A DNA stretch of 18,127 bases from an uncultured Collinsella sp. (GCA_902478705.1 CABSMB010000006.1:1-18127), one strand, 5' to 3'; shown: positions 1-7,285, numbered from the stretch's first letter. Numbers and translations: made by a program. The notes: generated from the sequence alone by a model not told the origin.

Positions 1-63
1 ACGGCGGGGCCAGCGGCAAGTCAAAAGTCCATACGCCTACAGGCGAAAGAACACCAAACTAGG

Positions 64-1230
64 CTAGGCAGCCGGGCAGATCTTCTTGAAGAGCTCGATG
101 ACGTCGTCGAGCGTCGCCTCGCGCGGGTTGCCCGGGAAGCAGGCGTCGGCCATGGCGTCCTTGGCCAGGACCTCGATCTCATCAGCCTTCATGGCCTCGC
201 AGACGTGCGGGATGTTCACGTCGGCGGAGAGCTGCTTGACGGCGGCGATGGCGGCATCGGCGGCCTCGTCGGTGCTCATGCCCGTGGTGTCAACGCCCAT
301 AGCGACGGCGACCTTGGCCAGGCGCTCGGCGCAAACCGGCTTGTTGAACTCCATGGCAATCGGCAGCAGCATGGCGCAGGCGACGCCGTGCGGGGTATCG
401 TAGTGAGCGGACAGGGTGTGAGCCATGGCATGGTCGATGCCCAGGCCGACGTTGGAGAAGCCCATGCCGGCGACATACTGGCCAAGAGCCATGCCCTCAC
501 GGCCGGAGCCGGGCTGGCCGGACTTGGCCTCGGCGACGGAGTCGCGCAGGTTCTCGCTGATCAGCTTAATGGCCTCAAAGTGGAACATGTCGGAGAGCTC
601 CCAAGCGCCCTTAGTGGTGTAGCCCTCGATAGCGTGGGTCAGAGCGTCCATGCCAGTAGAGGCGGTCAGGCCAGCGGGCATGGAGGCCATCATGTCGGGG
701 TCGACGACGGCGACCTCGGGGGCGTCGTTGGTGTCGACGCACACGAACTTGCGGACCTTCTCGGGGTCGGTGATGACGTAGTTGCTGGTCACCTCGGCGG
801 CGGTACCGGCGGTCGTCGGCACGGCGATGGTGAACACGGCGTGGTTCTTAGTCGGAGCAACGCCCTCGAGGCTGCGGACATCGGCGAACTCGGGGTTGTT
901 GATAATGATGCCGATGGCCTTAGCGGTGTCCATGGAGGAGCCGCCACCGATGGTCACGATAGCGTCAGCCTCGGCGGCCTTGAAGGCCTCGACGCCGTCC
1001 TTGACATTCTGGATGGTGGGGTTGGGCTTGATCTCGGAGTAGAGGCTCCAAGCGATGCCGGCGGCGTCGAGCTCGTCGGTCACCTTAGCGGTAACGCCAA
1101 ACTTGACCAGATCGGGGTCGGAGCAGACGAAGATCTTCTTGTAGCCGCGACGCTGGAGCTCGCCGGGGATCTCCTTGATGGCGCCGGAACCATGATAAGA
1201 GATGGTATTGAGAACGAAACGATTAGCCAT
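64..1230 (-). CDS. fucO: Lactaldehyde reductase / 1,2-propanediol oxidoreductase (iron-dependent alcohol dehydrogenase)
   Basis: This 388-aa cytosolic enzyme reduces L-lactaldehyde to L-1,2-propanediol with NADH, the anaerobic end step of fucose and rhamnose breakdown. The sequence matches E. coli FucO (about 382 aa) along its length, from memory: MANR start, RRGY, NNPEFADVRSLEG, PTTAGTAAEVT, DALTHAIEGY, ALGQYVAGMGFSNVGLG and GNPREATL near the end. The nucleotide site GGGSSMDT is at residues 95-102. The expected metal ligands are present as D195, H199, H267 and H281. The ATG at 1230 is chosen because GGGAGG lies 6 nt upstream and the N-terminus then matches FucO; an in-frame start at 1272 lacks this support. 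It is a single-gene unit with its own promoter. No other fucose or rhamnose gene is in the window, so the natural substrate could be another small aldehyde or diol. Confidence 0.92.
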   Translation of the reverse strand: MANRFVLNTISYHGSGAIKEIPGELQRRGYKKIFVCSDPDLVKFGVTAKVTDELDAAGIAWSLYSEIKPNPTIQNVKDGVEAFKAAEADAIVTIGGGSSMDTAKAIGIIINNPEFADVRSLEGVAPTKNHAVFTIAVPTTAGTAAEVTSNYVITDPEKVRKFVCVDTNDAPEVAVVDPDMMASMPAGLTASTGMDALTHAIEGYTTKGAWELSDMFHFEAIKLISENLRDSVAEAKSGQPGSGREGMALGQYVAGMGFSNVGLGIDHAMAHTLSAHYDTPHGVACAMLLPIAMEFNKPVCAERLAKVAVAMGVDTTGMSTDEAADAAIAAVKQLSADVNIPHVCEAMKADEIEVLAKDAMADACFPGNPREATLDDVIELFKKICPAA

Positions 1231-1289
1231 TGATAGCCTCCCATCGTGTGCGGGGCACCCATTACGCCCCACGCTATGAGTCCCATCCT

Positions 1290-1340
1290 AACGCTTTTGA
1301 AACAAAAAACACGTGAGAATATCAAAAGTGTTAAAGCGTT
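1290..1340. promoter_or_regulatory. Inverted repeat over the fucO promoter (candidate operator)
   Basis: AACGCTTT (1290-1297) is the exact reverse complement of AAAGCGTT (1333-1340). The nested pair TTTTGA (1295-1300) / TCAAAA (1322-1327) extends the symmetry. One arm overlaps the -35 box and the other lies just downstream of the expected transcription start, a layout that suits a repressor acting at two half-sites or by looping. The CG-centred AAA/TTT arms resemble LacI-family operators, but no regulator gene is nearby. Confidence 0.4.
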
Positions 1341-1344
1341 TCAA
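1316..1344 (-). promoter_or_regulatory. Sigma-70-type promoter of fucO
   Basis: On the minus strand TTGAAA (1344-1339) and TATTCT (1321-1316) are separated by exactly 17 bases. This is a near-consensus -35/-10 pair and lies about 85 bases upstream of the fucO start. The surroundings are markedly AT-rich compared with the flanking genes. Confidence 0.7.
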
Positions 1345-1359
1345 CAGATGATGAAAAAT

Positions 1360-1392
1360 ATTGCGGCAAAGGAACAGCCCCTTTGCCGCAAT
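1360..1392 (-). terminator. Rho-independent terminator of the DUF1275 gene
   Basis: A 13-bp perfect stem (1360-1372 with 1380-1392) encloses a 7-base loop. On the minus strand it begins 3 bases after the stop codon of the DUF1275 gene and is followed by TATTTTTC, a U-rich tail. Confidence 0.85.
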
Positions 1393-1395
1393 CGG

Positions 1396-2112
1396 TTACT
1401 TTCGGCAGCCCTCTTTCCAAGCCTCGGCCGCAACCTTCCAGCGTAAGCGCAAGTCGCGCTCGCGGTCGATGAACATGATGGCAAACGCGACAAACAGAAG
1501 CAAGCTCGCCACGACGATGGCGTGCAGGCCCATGCGCTCAATACACCAGTTGCCCAACACGGCGCCAAACACAAAGGTAAAGATCACGCCAAAGTACAGC
1601 AGGCCGTTTTCCAAAAAGCCGCGCCTGTGGGTGATGATGTAATCGTCCACGTTTTGCAGTGCATTGCGCAGGTTACCGATGCACATGGTCGTAGCGATGC
1701 CGTGACCATGGATCTTGCGGAAGCTCTCGACCTGCATACCGCAGGCAAACGAGGTGAGGCAGTTGGCGAGCAGGTTGTAACCGCCACCGGGAATAAAGCT
1801 CACGCCCAGCAAGATGACGGCTTCAAAGAACACCGTCACCTGACGCCAGTGAATCACGCTGCCAAACCGCTCGTGCACCAGGTCGGCAAGCATAATGCCC
1901 ACGGCAAACGACACCACAGGGAAGAAGTAGCGCCCCGCAAGTGCCCAATTGCCCTCCGAGATGCTCACGCCCACGAGCAGGATATTGCCTGTCTGCGCGT
2001 TGGCGAAAACATGGTCGCGCCCAATGTACGAATACACGTCCATAAAGCCACCGGCGAGCGCCAAGATGATGCCCAGCTCAATAGACTCCGATATCTGTTT
2101 GGCACGCTGCAT
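1396..2112 (-). CDS. DUF1275 / YoaK family membrane protein
   Basis: This is a 238-aa integral membrane protein of unknown function. Family hallmarks visible near the N-terminus are AGGFMDVYSY (residues 20-29) and FANAQTGN (36-43). Hydrophobic stretches at about 13-28, 62-78, 92-108, 111-127, 170-190 and 198-214 suggest about six membrane segments, and the C-terminus is basic and cytosolic-looking. The ATG at 2112 is preceded by AAGGAGG about 10 bases away. The frame stays open further upstream, but that extension runs through the divergent intergenic region and looks non-coding. The gene is single, with a strong terminator after it and ygiQ diverging from its other side. YoaK-type proteins are sometimes suggested to be transporters; nothing here identifies a substrate. 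Confidence 0.85.
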   Translation of the reverse strand: MQRAKQISESIELGIILALAGGFMDVYSYIGRDHVFANAQTGNILLVGVSISEGNWALAGRYFFPVVSFAVGIMLADLVHERFGSVIHWRQVTVFFEAVILLGVSFIPGGGYNLLANCLTSFACGMQVESFRKIHGHGIATTMCIGNLRNALQNVDDYIITHRRGFLENGLLYFGVIFTFVFGAVLGNWCIERMGLHAIVVASLLLFVAFAIMFIDRERDLRLRWKVAAEAWKEGCRK

Positions 2113-2293
2113 CGTCGTGCATCCTCCTTGTTGACGACTCTCTCGTGCGTTGGCGGAAACATAGCCGCCGTTCATACTGTAACCCATTGACAACATGGCG
2201 TGCGCGCGAGACGACCCCTTCGACACAGGGATACACAGTCTGGAAACAAACGCCACCCGCATCGACACGCCGATCCGCCAGCTCGTGTACTCC

Positions 2294-2328
2294 ACCAGTC
2301 TTTTTAGCCCCGTCCTAAAAAGACTGGT
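2294..2328. promoter_or_regulatory. 14-bp perfect inverted repeat upstream of ygiQ
   Basis: ACCAGTCTTTTTAG (2294-2307) pairs perfectly with CTAAAAAGACTGGT (2315-2328) around the 7-base loop CCCCGTC. Neither strand has a T-run after the stem, so it is not a standard terminator. A -10-like TACAAT follows at 2329-2334, about 30 bases before the ygiQ start, with no good -35. The palindrome would therefore cover the -35/spacer region of a ygiQ promoter, which fits an operator; a leader hairpin from a more distant promoter is the alternative. The rest of 2113-2293 shows nothing I can name. Confidence 0.45.
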
Positions 2329-2365
2329 TACAATTACGTGCAGCATACTAACAACGGGAGGGATC

Positions 2366-4501
2366 GTGGCAAAAAAGCCTCAGCACGCTCAGAACAACCA
2401 GCGCAGTCAGCAGGGCAAACAGGGCCAGCAGCAAAAGCGTGGCGGCAAGGCCCAGGGTGGCCACGCCACTCATACCCCGGCAGCACCCGCCCGCCCCTGG
2501 CGTCCGGGCCGCGATAAGTTCCTCCCCGTCAGCCGCGCCGACATGGATGCGCGCGGCTGGGACCAGTGCGACTTTGTCTACATCTGCGGCGACGCCTACG
2601 TGGACCACCCCAGCTTTGGTATGGCCATCATCAGCCGCGTCCTCGACGCGCACGGCTACAAAGTGGGCATCATCTGCCAGCCCGACTGGACCGACCCCGC
2701 CAGCATCACGGTGCTCGGTGAGCCGCGCCTGGGCTTTTTGGTCAGCGCCGGCAACATGGACTCCATGGTCAACCACTATTCGGTGACCAAGCACCGTCGC
2801 CATACCGACGCCTATACCCCCGGCGGCGAGGAGGGGCGCCGTCCCAACCGAGCCGTCACGGTCTACGGCAACCTTATCCGCCAGACGTTCAAGGATGCCC
2901 CCATCATCATCGGCGGCATCGAGGCGAGCCTACGCCGTCTGGCCCACTACGACTACTGGCAGGACAAGCTCAAGCGCTCGGTACTGCTCGACTCGGGCGC
3001 CGACATCCTCATCTACGGCATGGGCGAGCACGCGATCGTCGAGATCGCCGACGCGCTCGACGCGGGACTGCCCATCGATCAGATCACCTATATCAACGGC
3101 ACCGTCTACCGCACAGGTTCGCTCGACGAGGTCTACGACTACGACCTGCTGCCCAGCTGGGACGACCTTACCGCCGACAAGCTCAACTACGCGCGCAGCT
3201 TTAACGTGCAGCAGCAAAACATGGACCCCATCACCGGGCATCGCCTGGTAGAGCCCTACCCCAACAGCGTCTATGTAGTGCAGAACCCGCCGTCGGCGAC
3301 GCTCACCACCGATGAGATGGACGAGGTGGCCGAGCTCCCCTACGCACGCGATTGGCATCCCGACTACGACGCGGCAGGCGGCGTGCCGGCCTTTGCCGAG
3401 ATCAAGTTTTCCATTAGCTCCAACCGTGGCTGTTTTGGCGAGTGCTCGTTTTGCGCCCTCACCTTCCACCAGGGCCGCGTGCTGCAGATGCGCAGCCACG
3501 ACTCGATCATGCGCGAGGCCGAGCTGCTCACGCGCGATCCCGAGTTTAAGGGCTATATCAACGACGTGGGCGGACCGACGGCAAACTTCAGCCGCCCTGC
3601 CTGCGACAAACAGCTCAAGCACGGCGTGTGCAAGAACAAGCGCTGCCTGTGGCCGAGCGTGTGCAAGAACATGGTGGTCGACGAGAGCGGCTACACGCAG
3701 TTGCTGCGCGACCTGCGCCAGCTGCCGGGCGTCAAGAAGGTCTTCGTGCGCAGCGGCATCCGCTTTGACTACACCATGGCCGACACCTCGGACGAGTTTT
3801 TGCGCGAGCTGTTGGAGCACCATGTCTCGGGCCAGCTACGCGTGGCACCCGAGCACGTGAGCGATGCGGTGCTCTCCGTAATGGGCAAGCCGAGCCGCGC
3901 CGTCTACGACGCGTTCTGCCGTAAATTTGAACGCCTGAACCGCGAATACGGACTCAAGCAGTATGTGGTGCCGTACCTAATCTCGAGCCATCCCGGCTCG
4001 ACCATGAAGGAAGCTGTGGACCTTGCCGAGGCCGTGCGCGACATGGGCTACATGCCCGAACAGGTGCAGGACTTCTACCCCACGCCGTCCACCATGTCGA
4101 CCTGCATGTACTACACCGGCGTGGACCCGCGCACCATGGAGCCGATCTATGTGGCGCGCGACCCGCACGAGAAGGCCATGCAGCGCGCACTCATCCAATA
4201 TCGCAAGCCCGAGAACTACAAGCTCGTGCGCGAGGCGCTGGAAAAAGCTGGGCGTCGTGACCTGATCGGCTACACCAAGCACTGCCTGATCCGTCCCGTA
4301 CCCCCGCGCCCGGGCGAGACATCTGCCAACGGTGGGCATGGCACCGGCAAGAAGGGCGGCAAACCGCATGGCGGCGGCGCTGGCAAGGGACCCAAAGGCA
4401 GCAAGGGGCACGGCGGCATGTCGCGCGCACAGAACACTGCCGGTCGCAATCGCGCGGCCCAGGGACGGCAGGGCGCCAACGGCGGCGGACGCCGCAACTA
4501 G
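2366..4501 (+). CDS. ygiQ: YgiQ family radical SAM protein (UPF0313)
   Basis: This is a 711-aa radical SAM protein of the YgiQ family, whose reaction is not established. The [4Fe-4S]/SAM motif is C356, C360 and C363 (GCFGECSFC). Conserved family blocks match E. coli YgiQ (about 739 aa), from memory: GDAYVDHPSFGMAI, AGNMDSM, GGIEASLRR.AHYDYW, DLGGPTAN-like DVGGPTAN, APEH and QDFYPTPSTMSTCMYYTG. The GTG at 2366 is chosen because GGGAGG lies 4 bases upstream and the protein then starts just before the family core. An upstream ATG at 2195 would run through a 14-bp palindrome and has no homology. Both ends are low-complexity and basic: Q/K/G-rich residues 1-40 and a Gly/Lys/Arg tail from about 650. 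The stop codon overlaps that of the convergent protease gene. Confidence 0.93.
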   Translation: MAKKPQHAQNNQRSQQGKQGQQQKRGGKAQGGHATHTPAAPARPWRPGRDKFLPVSRADMDARGWDQCDFVYICGDAYVDHPSFGMAIISRVLDAHGYKVGIICQPDWTDPASITVLGEPRLGFLVSAGNMDSMVNHYSVTKHRRHTDAYTPGGEEGRRPNRAVTVYGNLIRQTFKDAPIIIGGIEASLRRLAHYDYWQDKLKRSVLLDSGADILIYGMGEHAIVEIADALDAGLPIDQITYINGTVYRTGSLDEVYDYDLLPSWDDLTADKLNYARSFNVQQQNMDPITGHRLVEPYPNSVYVVQNPPSATLTTDEMDEVAELPYARDWHPDYDAAGGVPAFAEIKFSISSNRGCFGECSFCALTFHQGRVLQMRSHDSIMREAELLTRDPEFKGYINDVGGPTANFSRPACDKQLKHGVCKNKRCLWPSVCKNMVVDESGYTQLLRDLRQLPGVKKVFVRSGIRFDYTMADTSDEFLRELLEHHVSGQLRVAPEHVSDAVLSVMGKPSRAVYDAFCRKFERLNREYGLKQYVVPYLISSHPGSTMKEAVDLAEAVRDMGYMPEQVQDFYPTPSTMSTCMYYTGVDPRTMEPIYVARDPHEKAMQRALIQYRKPENYKLVREALEKAGRRDLIGYTKHCLIRPVPPRPGETSANGGHGTGKKGGKPHGGGAGKGPKGSKGHGGMSRAQNTAGRNRAAQGRQGANGGGRRN

Positions 4502-5409
4502 GGCAGCGGTGCGCTCGCTGCGTCCATCCCACACGCATGGCGCAGCGAGCGCATTGCCTCAACGAGGATGACGCCGGCGATCGCAACCGTAATTGCCACG
4601 TCGAACGGCGTGTTCACAAACCAGAGCAACGTCATGAGATACGACCCGGCATTAAAGGCAAAGTGCAGCAGAATCGTGTAGCGGAGCTTTCCGGTCGTCA
4701 CGAGCACCCAACCAAAAATGAGGCCGGCGGCGCCCGCATAGCAGCCCTGTACCCAGTTCATGTGCATAAAACCAAAGATGGCAGCCTGCAGCACGATAGC
4801 CGCAGCGATGCCCCAGGTACTCGGGGCCGCCCAGGGCACCATGGCGCCGTCCTGCGCGTTCGCACGACGCCGGCGTTTCCAAAGTGGGTGGCACTGCGGA
4901 TTAAACGCTCGGAGCGAAAACTCAAAAATAATGCCGCGCACCAGCAACTCTTCACAAAATGGGGCGCCGAGCACCGTAGTCAGGACGGCGAGATAGCTGG
5001 TGTCGCCCATGCCTGTTTCCTCGACAAGCTCGCTGTAGTCGGCCGCGGCATCGGGCAGCAGCGACAGCACGGCGTCGGTCACGTAGCCAACGACCACCTG
5101 CAGGGCCAGGCCAATCACGATAACGCAGGCAATACGTTTCCACGCTCCACGCGCTCCCCCGCCGAGCGGATGCGCGCTTTGCCGGCGTGCCATAAACGAA
5201 CGCGGCCACAGATAACGCCACCACAGCAGCGCCATCAAAAACGATGCCGTCTGCGCGACGGCCTGAAGCAATTGAATGTCGAGGTCATCGATCGAAAAAC
5301 CCATGAACACCGATGCGACGCCAAGGGCGGAGAACAAAACGACGCTCAGGGCAATATCGACAGCGACGACGCCAAAACAGGCAAGCGCCCAAATCATCGC
5401 ATTGAGCAT
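4498..5409 (-). CDS. CPBP family intramembrane glutamic endopeptidase (CAAX protease/ABI type)
   Basis: This 303-aa multi-pass membrane protein carries the CPBP (ABI) protease signatures in order: EE153-154 with R158 (EELLVRG), H216 in FGFMH, and H249 with N253 (HFAFNAG). Hydrophobic segments are at about 8-38, 46-66, 92-116, 140-150, 202-215, 224-238, 246-266 and 270-284. A basic, variable stretch (residues 175-190, KRRRRANAQDG) sits in a loop between motifs 1 and 2. Family members cleave membrane-bound peptides or process bacteriocins and prenylated proteins; no peptide substrate gene is adjacent. The ATG at 5409 follows AGGAGG at 6 bases. An in-frame extension upstream runs through a repeat and is not coding. 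The last codons meet ygiQ tail to tail, with no terminator between. Confidence 0.87.
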   Translation of the reverse strand: MLNAMIWALACFGVVAVDIALSVVLFSALGVASVFMGFSIDDLDIQLLQAVAQTASFLMALLWWRYLWPRSFMARRQSAHPLGGGARGAWKRIACVIVIGLALQVVVGYVTDAVLSLLPDAAADYSELVEETGMGDTSYLAVLTTVLGAPFCEELLVRGIIFEFSLRAFNPQCHPLWKRRRRANAQDGAMVPWAAPSTWGIAAAIVLQAAIFGFMHMNWVQGCYAGAAGLIFGWVLVTTGKLRYTILLHFAFNAGSYLMTLLWFVNTPFDVAITVAIAGVILVEAMRSLRHACGMDAASAPLP

Positions 5410-5460
5410 GCCAACCTCCTCAAAACCGTTCCCTAGTTCTACCACAACTCGGCAGAGAGC

Positions 5461-5491
5461 TGATCCCATGGGGACGGAGGAAAACGGATCA
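5461..5491 (+). repeat. Short interspersed repeat, copy 1
   Basis: The unit starting GATCCCATGGGGACGGAGG and ending ACGGATCA matches 5859-5888 at 28 of 30 positions in the same orientation. This copy has inverted ends TGATCC / GGATCA. It lies one base beyond the stop codon of the RelB-like gene and about 50 bases upstream of the CPBP protease start. Confidence 0.75.
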
Positions 5492-5492
5492 C

Positions 5493-5693
5493 TTATTGAT
5501 GAGAATCGGGCGCAGTGCCAAAAGCCCCGTTGGGCGAGATGTCGAACGGGAAGGTGCCGCAGCGATTGAACGCGGCGATAAACATGCGGATGGCGTTGGA
5601 CGGCGTGGTGCCCACGAGCTGAGTTGCCGCCGCGAAGGCTGCCTTCTCCTCGGGCAAGACCTTCGCGACTACGGGGGTCATGTGTTCTGCCAT
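5493..5693 (-). CDS. RelB/DinJ-like antitoxin (orphan)
   Basis: This is a 66-aa protein of the RelB/DinJ antitoxin type. These proteins form ribbon-helix-helix dimers that bind their own promoter and neutralise a RelE/YafQ-type RNase toxin. Visible parts are a short beta strand (residues 6-12, TPVVAKV), helix A (about 14-27), the turn and helix B (TTPSNAIRMFIAAF, 29-42), then the DinJ-like FPFDI at 48-52. The tail after that is short and irregular. The ATG at 5693 is chosen because AAGGAAG lies 4 bases upstream; the longer in-frame start at 5768 is unsupported. No toxin gene follows: the next feature is a repeat and then the promoter region of the CPBP gene. The whole gene lies between two direct copies of that repeat. 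It could be a degenerate or solitary RHH regulator. Confidence 0.7.
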   Translation of the reverse strand: MAEHMTPVVAKVLPEEKAAFAAATQLVGTTPSNAIRMFIAAFNRCGTFPFDISPNGAFGTAPDSHQ

Positions 5694-5727
5694 GGCGCTT
5701 CCTTTTTGAAACGACGGTAGTGCGGAT

Positions 5728-5786
5728 AGATGCGGGCCACGCGGCTGGGCGACGGGCTGTGAAGGCAACCCGATTGGCCCGCATCT
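5728..5786. repeat. 12-bp inverted repeat with 35-base loop in the antitoxin leader
   Basis: AGATGCGGGCCA (5728-5739) is the exact reverse complement of TGGCCCGCATCT (5775-5786). It lies between the RelB-like start codon (5693) and the GGTATT half-sites. It could be a leader hairpin, or the ends of a very small element. No tRNA-like fold or gene is visible inside the loop. Confidence 0.45.
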
Positions 5787-5807
5787 GGAGTTTGTTTCTG
5801 CGGCGTT

Positions 5808-5852
5808 GGTATTACTTGGTATTCCTAAGTATTACCCCGCAGATAGAATACC
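5808..5852. promoter_or_regulatory. Cluster of GGTATT half-sites (candidate autoregulatory operator)
   Basis: Four related half-sites occur within 45 bases: GGTATTAC (5808-5815), GGTATTCC (5818-5825), AAGTATTACC in the opposite sense (5827-5836), and GAATACC, again opposite (5846-5852). GGTATTC/GAATACC form a perfect 7-bp pair. Clustered short inverted half-sites upstream of a ribbon-helix-helix antitoxin fit autoregulation. I see no convincing -35/-10 pair here. Confidence 0.45.
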
Positions 5853-5858
5853 ACACCC

Positions 5859-5888
5859 GACCCCATGGGGACGGAGGAAAACGAATCA
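5859..5888 (+). repeat. Short interspersed repeat, copy 2
   Basis: Direct copy of the repeat at 5462-5491 (28 of 30 identical; differences at the third base and in GGATCA versus GAATCA). It lies about 20 bases downstream of the stop codon of the fused ABC protein and upstream of the RelB-like gene. The region 5889-5908 shows nothing further. Confidence 0.75.
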
Positions 5889-5908
5889 TTTTGTTGCTCA
5901 GTTAGTAT

Positions 5909-7285
5909 TTAGAGCGTGATGATGTCCGAGATATCGAGGGCCTGAACGTCGACGACATCGTGCGTGGCGAGCAAGAGCGTGCGACCGTCGAGCAGGTCTA
6001 GCACGGCCTCGGCCGTCGCATCGCGCGCGGCGGCGTCCAGGCCGGTAAAGGGCTCATCCAGAATGACGGCACAGCCGCCACACAGCAGGGCTCGAGCGAT
6101 CTCGACACGACGGCGCTGCCCGCCCGAAAGCTCAGCCACGCGAACATGCACGTCGATTCCCGGGACCAACCGGCGCAGCAAGGTCGTAGCGTTCGAAGCA
6201 TCCACGCGCGCATCGGCACACACCAGCACGTTATCCAAAGCCGAGCTGCCCTCTACCAAGCGTGCATCCTGAAACACCATCGAGCACGGCGCGCACTCCC
6301 CCGCTGCCAACGAAAGCAGCGTCGACTTGCCCATGCCCGAAGCGCCCATCACGCAGATACGCCCACCCGCAGGCACGTTGAGCACCAGACCATCCAGCGC
6401 CGGCGCCCAGGGCGCACGATCGCCCACGGCAAGCGCAAGCTCCGCTGCGGCGCCATCGCTCGCAGCCCCCGCACGCCCGCGCAGTCCATGCCCATGCGCC
6501 CGCACGGCCGCGCGCCACGCCACGGGTCCCGAAACCCGCAGCAGCCACACCAGCACGCGCTCACACGCCCACGAGGCGGCAACGACCAGCACGGTCCACG
6601 CCAGCAAATCAGCCGTCTCAATCAAAAGCTTTGCCTGATAGATGCGCTCGCCCACGGTGCCCACCGCCATGCCGATCAGCTCGGCTGCCACGCCGGCCTT
6701 CCAGCTCATGCCGATCACGGCGCGGGCGCACGAAAGCACAAACGGCAGGACTTCGCGCCAGGTATGGGCGCAAAACAGGCGCCAGCCGCGCACGCCATGC
6801 AGACGGAACATCTGCTCCAGCGGTTTATTCACCTGTGCCAAGCCCTCGGCCAGCGAAAAATACACGCCCGGCAGCGCCATCAAAAAGACCGCGGCGATGC
6901 TCACGCGCGCCGATCCCAGCCAAATGAGCAGCAGGACCACCACGCAGGCAACCGGCGTCGCCTTAACAAACGAAAGTGCCGGAGCCACCAGGCGCGCAAA
7001 CGCCCGCAACCGTGACGAAATCCCGGCAAGCACGCCACCACACACCGCGGCAAGCGCCAGCCCGCCCAGTATCCGCGCGCCCGAGCCCACCAAAATCGCC
7101 CAGGTACCGCCATCGCACACCAGGCGCAGCAGCGCCAAGGCAACAGCACCCGGCCCCGGCAAGATCAGTGGCTGCGCCACCAGCGCCGCCGCGAAGACCC
7201 ACACGGCAAGCCAAAAGGCGGCGACGGCACCTGCTGCCGCCGCCGCCTTCATACGCTCTGTCATTTGTCGAGCAAACGCACGCAC
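5909..7285 (-). CDS. Fused ABC transporter permease-ATPase (SsuC-SsuB-like)
   Basis: One 458-aa polypeptide joins two proteins that are usually separate. Residues 13-250 are a binding-protein-dependent permease with about six membrane segments and an EAA-like loop at about 157-185 (EQMFRLHGVRGWRLF). Residues 280-458 are an ABC ATPase: Walker A GASGMGKST (314-322), Q-loop FQD (338-340), signature LSGGQ (386-390), Walker B AVILDEP (406-412) and H442. Only about 19 residues separate the Walker A lysine from the Q-loop glutamine, roughly half the usual distance, so the ATPase is compact. The type is closest to sulfonate/nitrate/taurine/thiamine-precursor importers; the substrate is unknown. The GTG at 7285 uses GGAG lying inside the end of the upstream gene, 3 bases after that stop, which indicates translational coupling with the binding protein. 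Confidence 0.85.
   Translation of the reverse strand: MRAFARQMTERMKAAAAAGAVAAFWLAVWVFAAALVAQPLILPGPGAVALALLRLVCDGGTWAILVGSGARILGGLALAAVCGGVLAGISSRLRAFARLVAPALSFVKATPVACVVVLLLIWLGSARVSIAAVFLMALPGVYFSLAEGLAQVNKPLEQMFRLHGVRGWRLFCAHTWREVLPFVLSCARAVIGMSWKAGVAAELIGMAVGTVGERIYQAKLLIETADLLAWTVLVVAASWACERVLVWLLRVSGPVAWRAAVRAHGHGLRGRAGAASDGAAAELALAVGDRAPWAPALDGLVLNVPAGGRICVMGASGMGKSTLLSLAAGECAPCSMVFQDARLVEGSSALDNVLVCADARVDASNATTLLRRLVPGIDVHVRVAELSGGQRRRVEIARALLCGGCAVILDEPFTGLDAAARDATAEAVLDLLDGRTLLLATHDVVDVQALDISDIITL

Noticed and set aside
205..1233. A plus-strand open frame of about 340 codons opposite fucO
   Set aside because: Glycine/valine/aspartate-rich antisense shadow; fucO on the other strand matches its family along its length.
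2195..2365. A 57-codon N-terminal extension of ygiQ starting at an ATG
   Set aside because: It runs through a perfect 14-bp palindrome and a -10-like box, has no ribosome site, and lies outside the family core. GTG at 2366 has GGGAGG.
5410..5784. In-frame upstream extension of the CPBP protease overlapping the antitoxin region
   Set aside because: It crosses an interspersed repeat, is Arg-rich and unlike the membrane protein; the ATG at 5409 has a perfect AGGAGG.
5728..5786. A tRNA or small structured RNA gene
   Set aside because: The 12-bp arms are too long for an acceptor stem, and no D, anticodon or T arms can be drawn in the 35-base loop.
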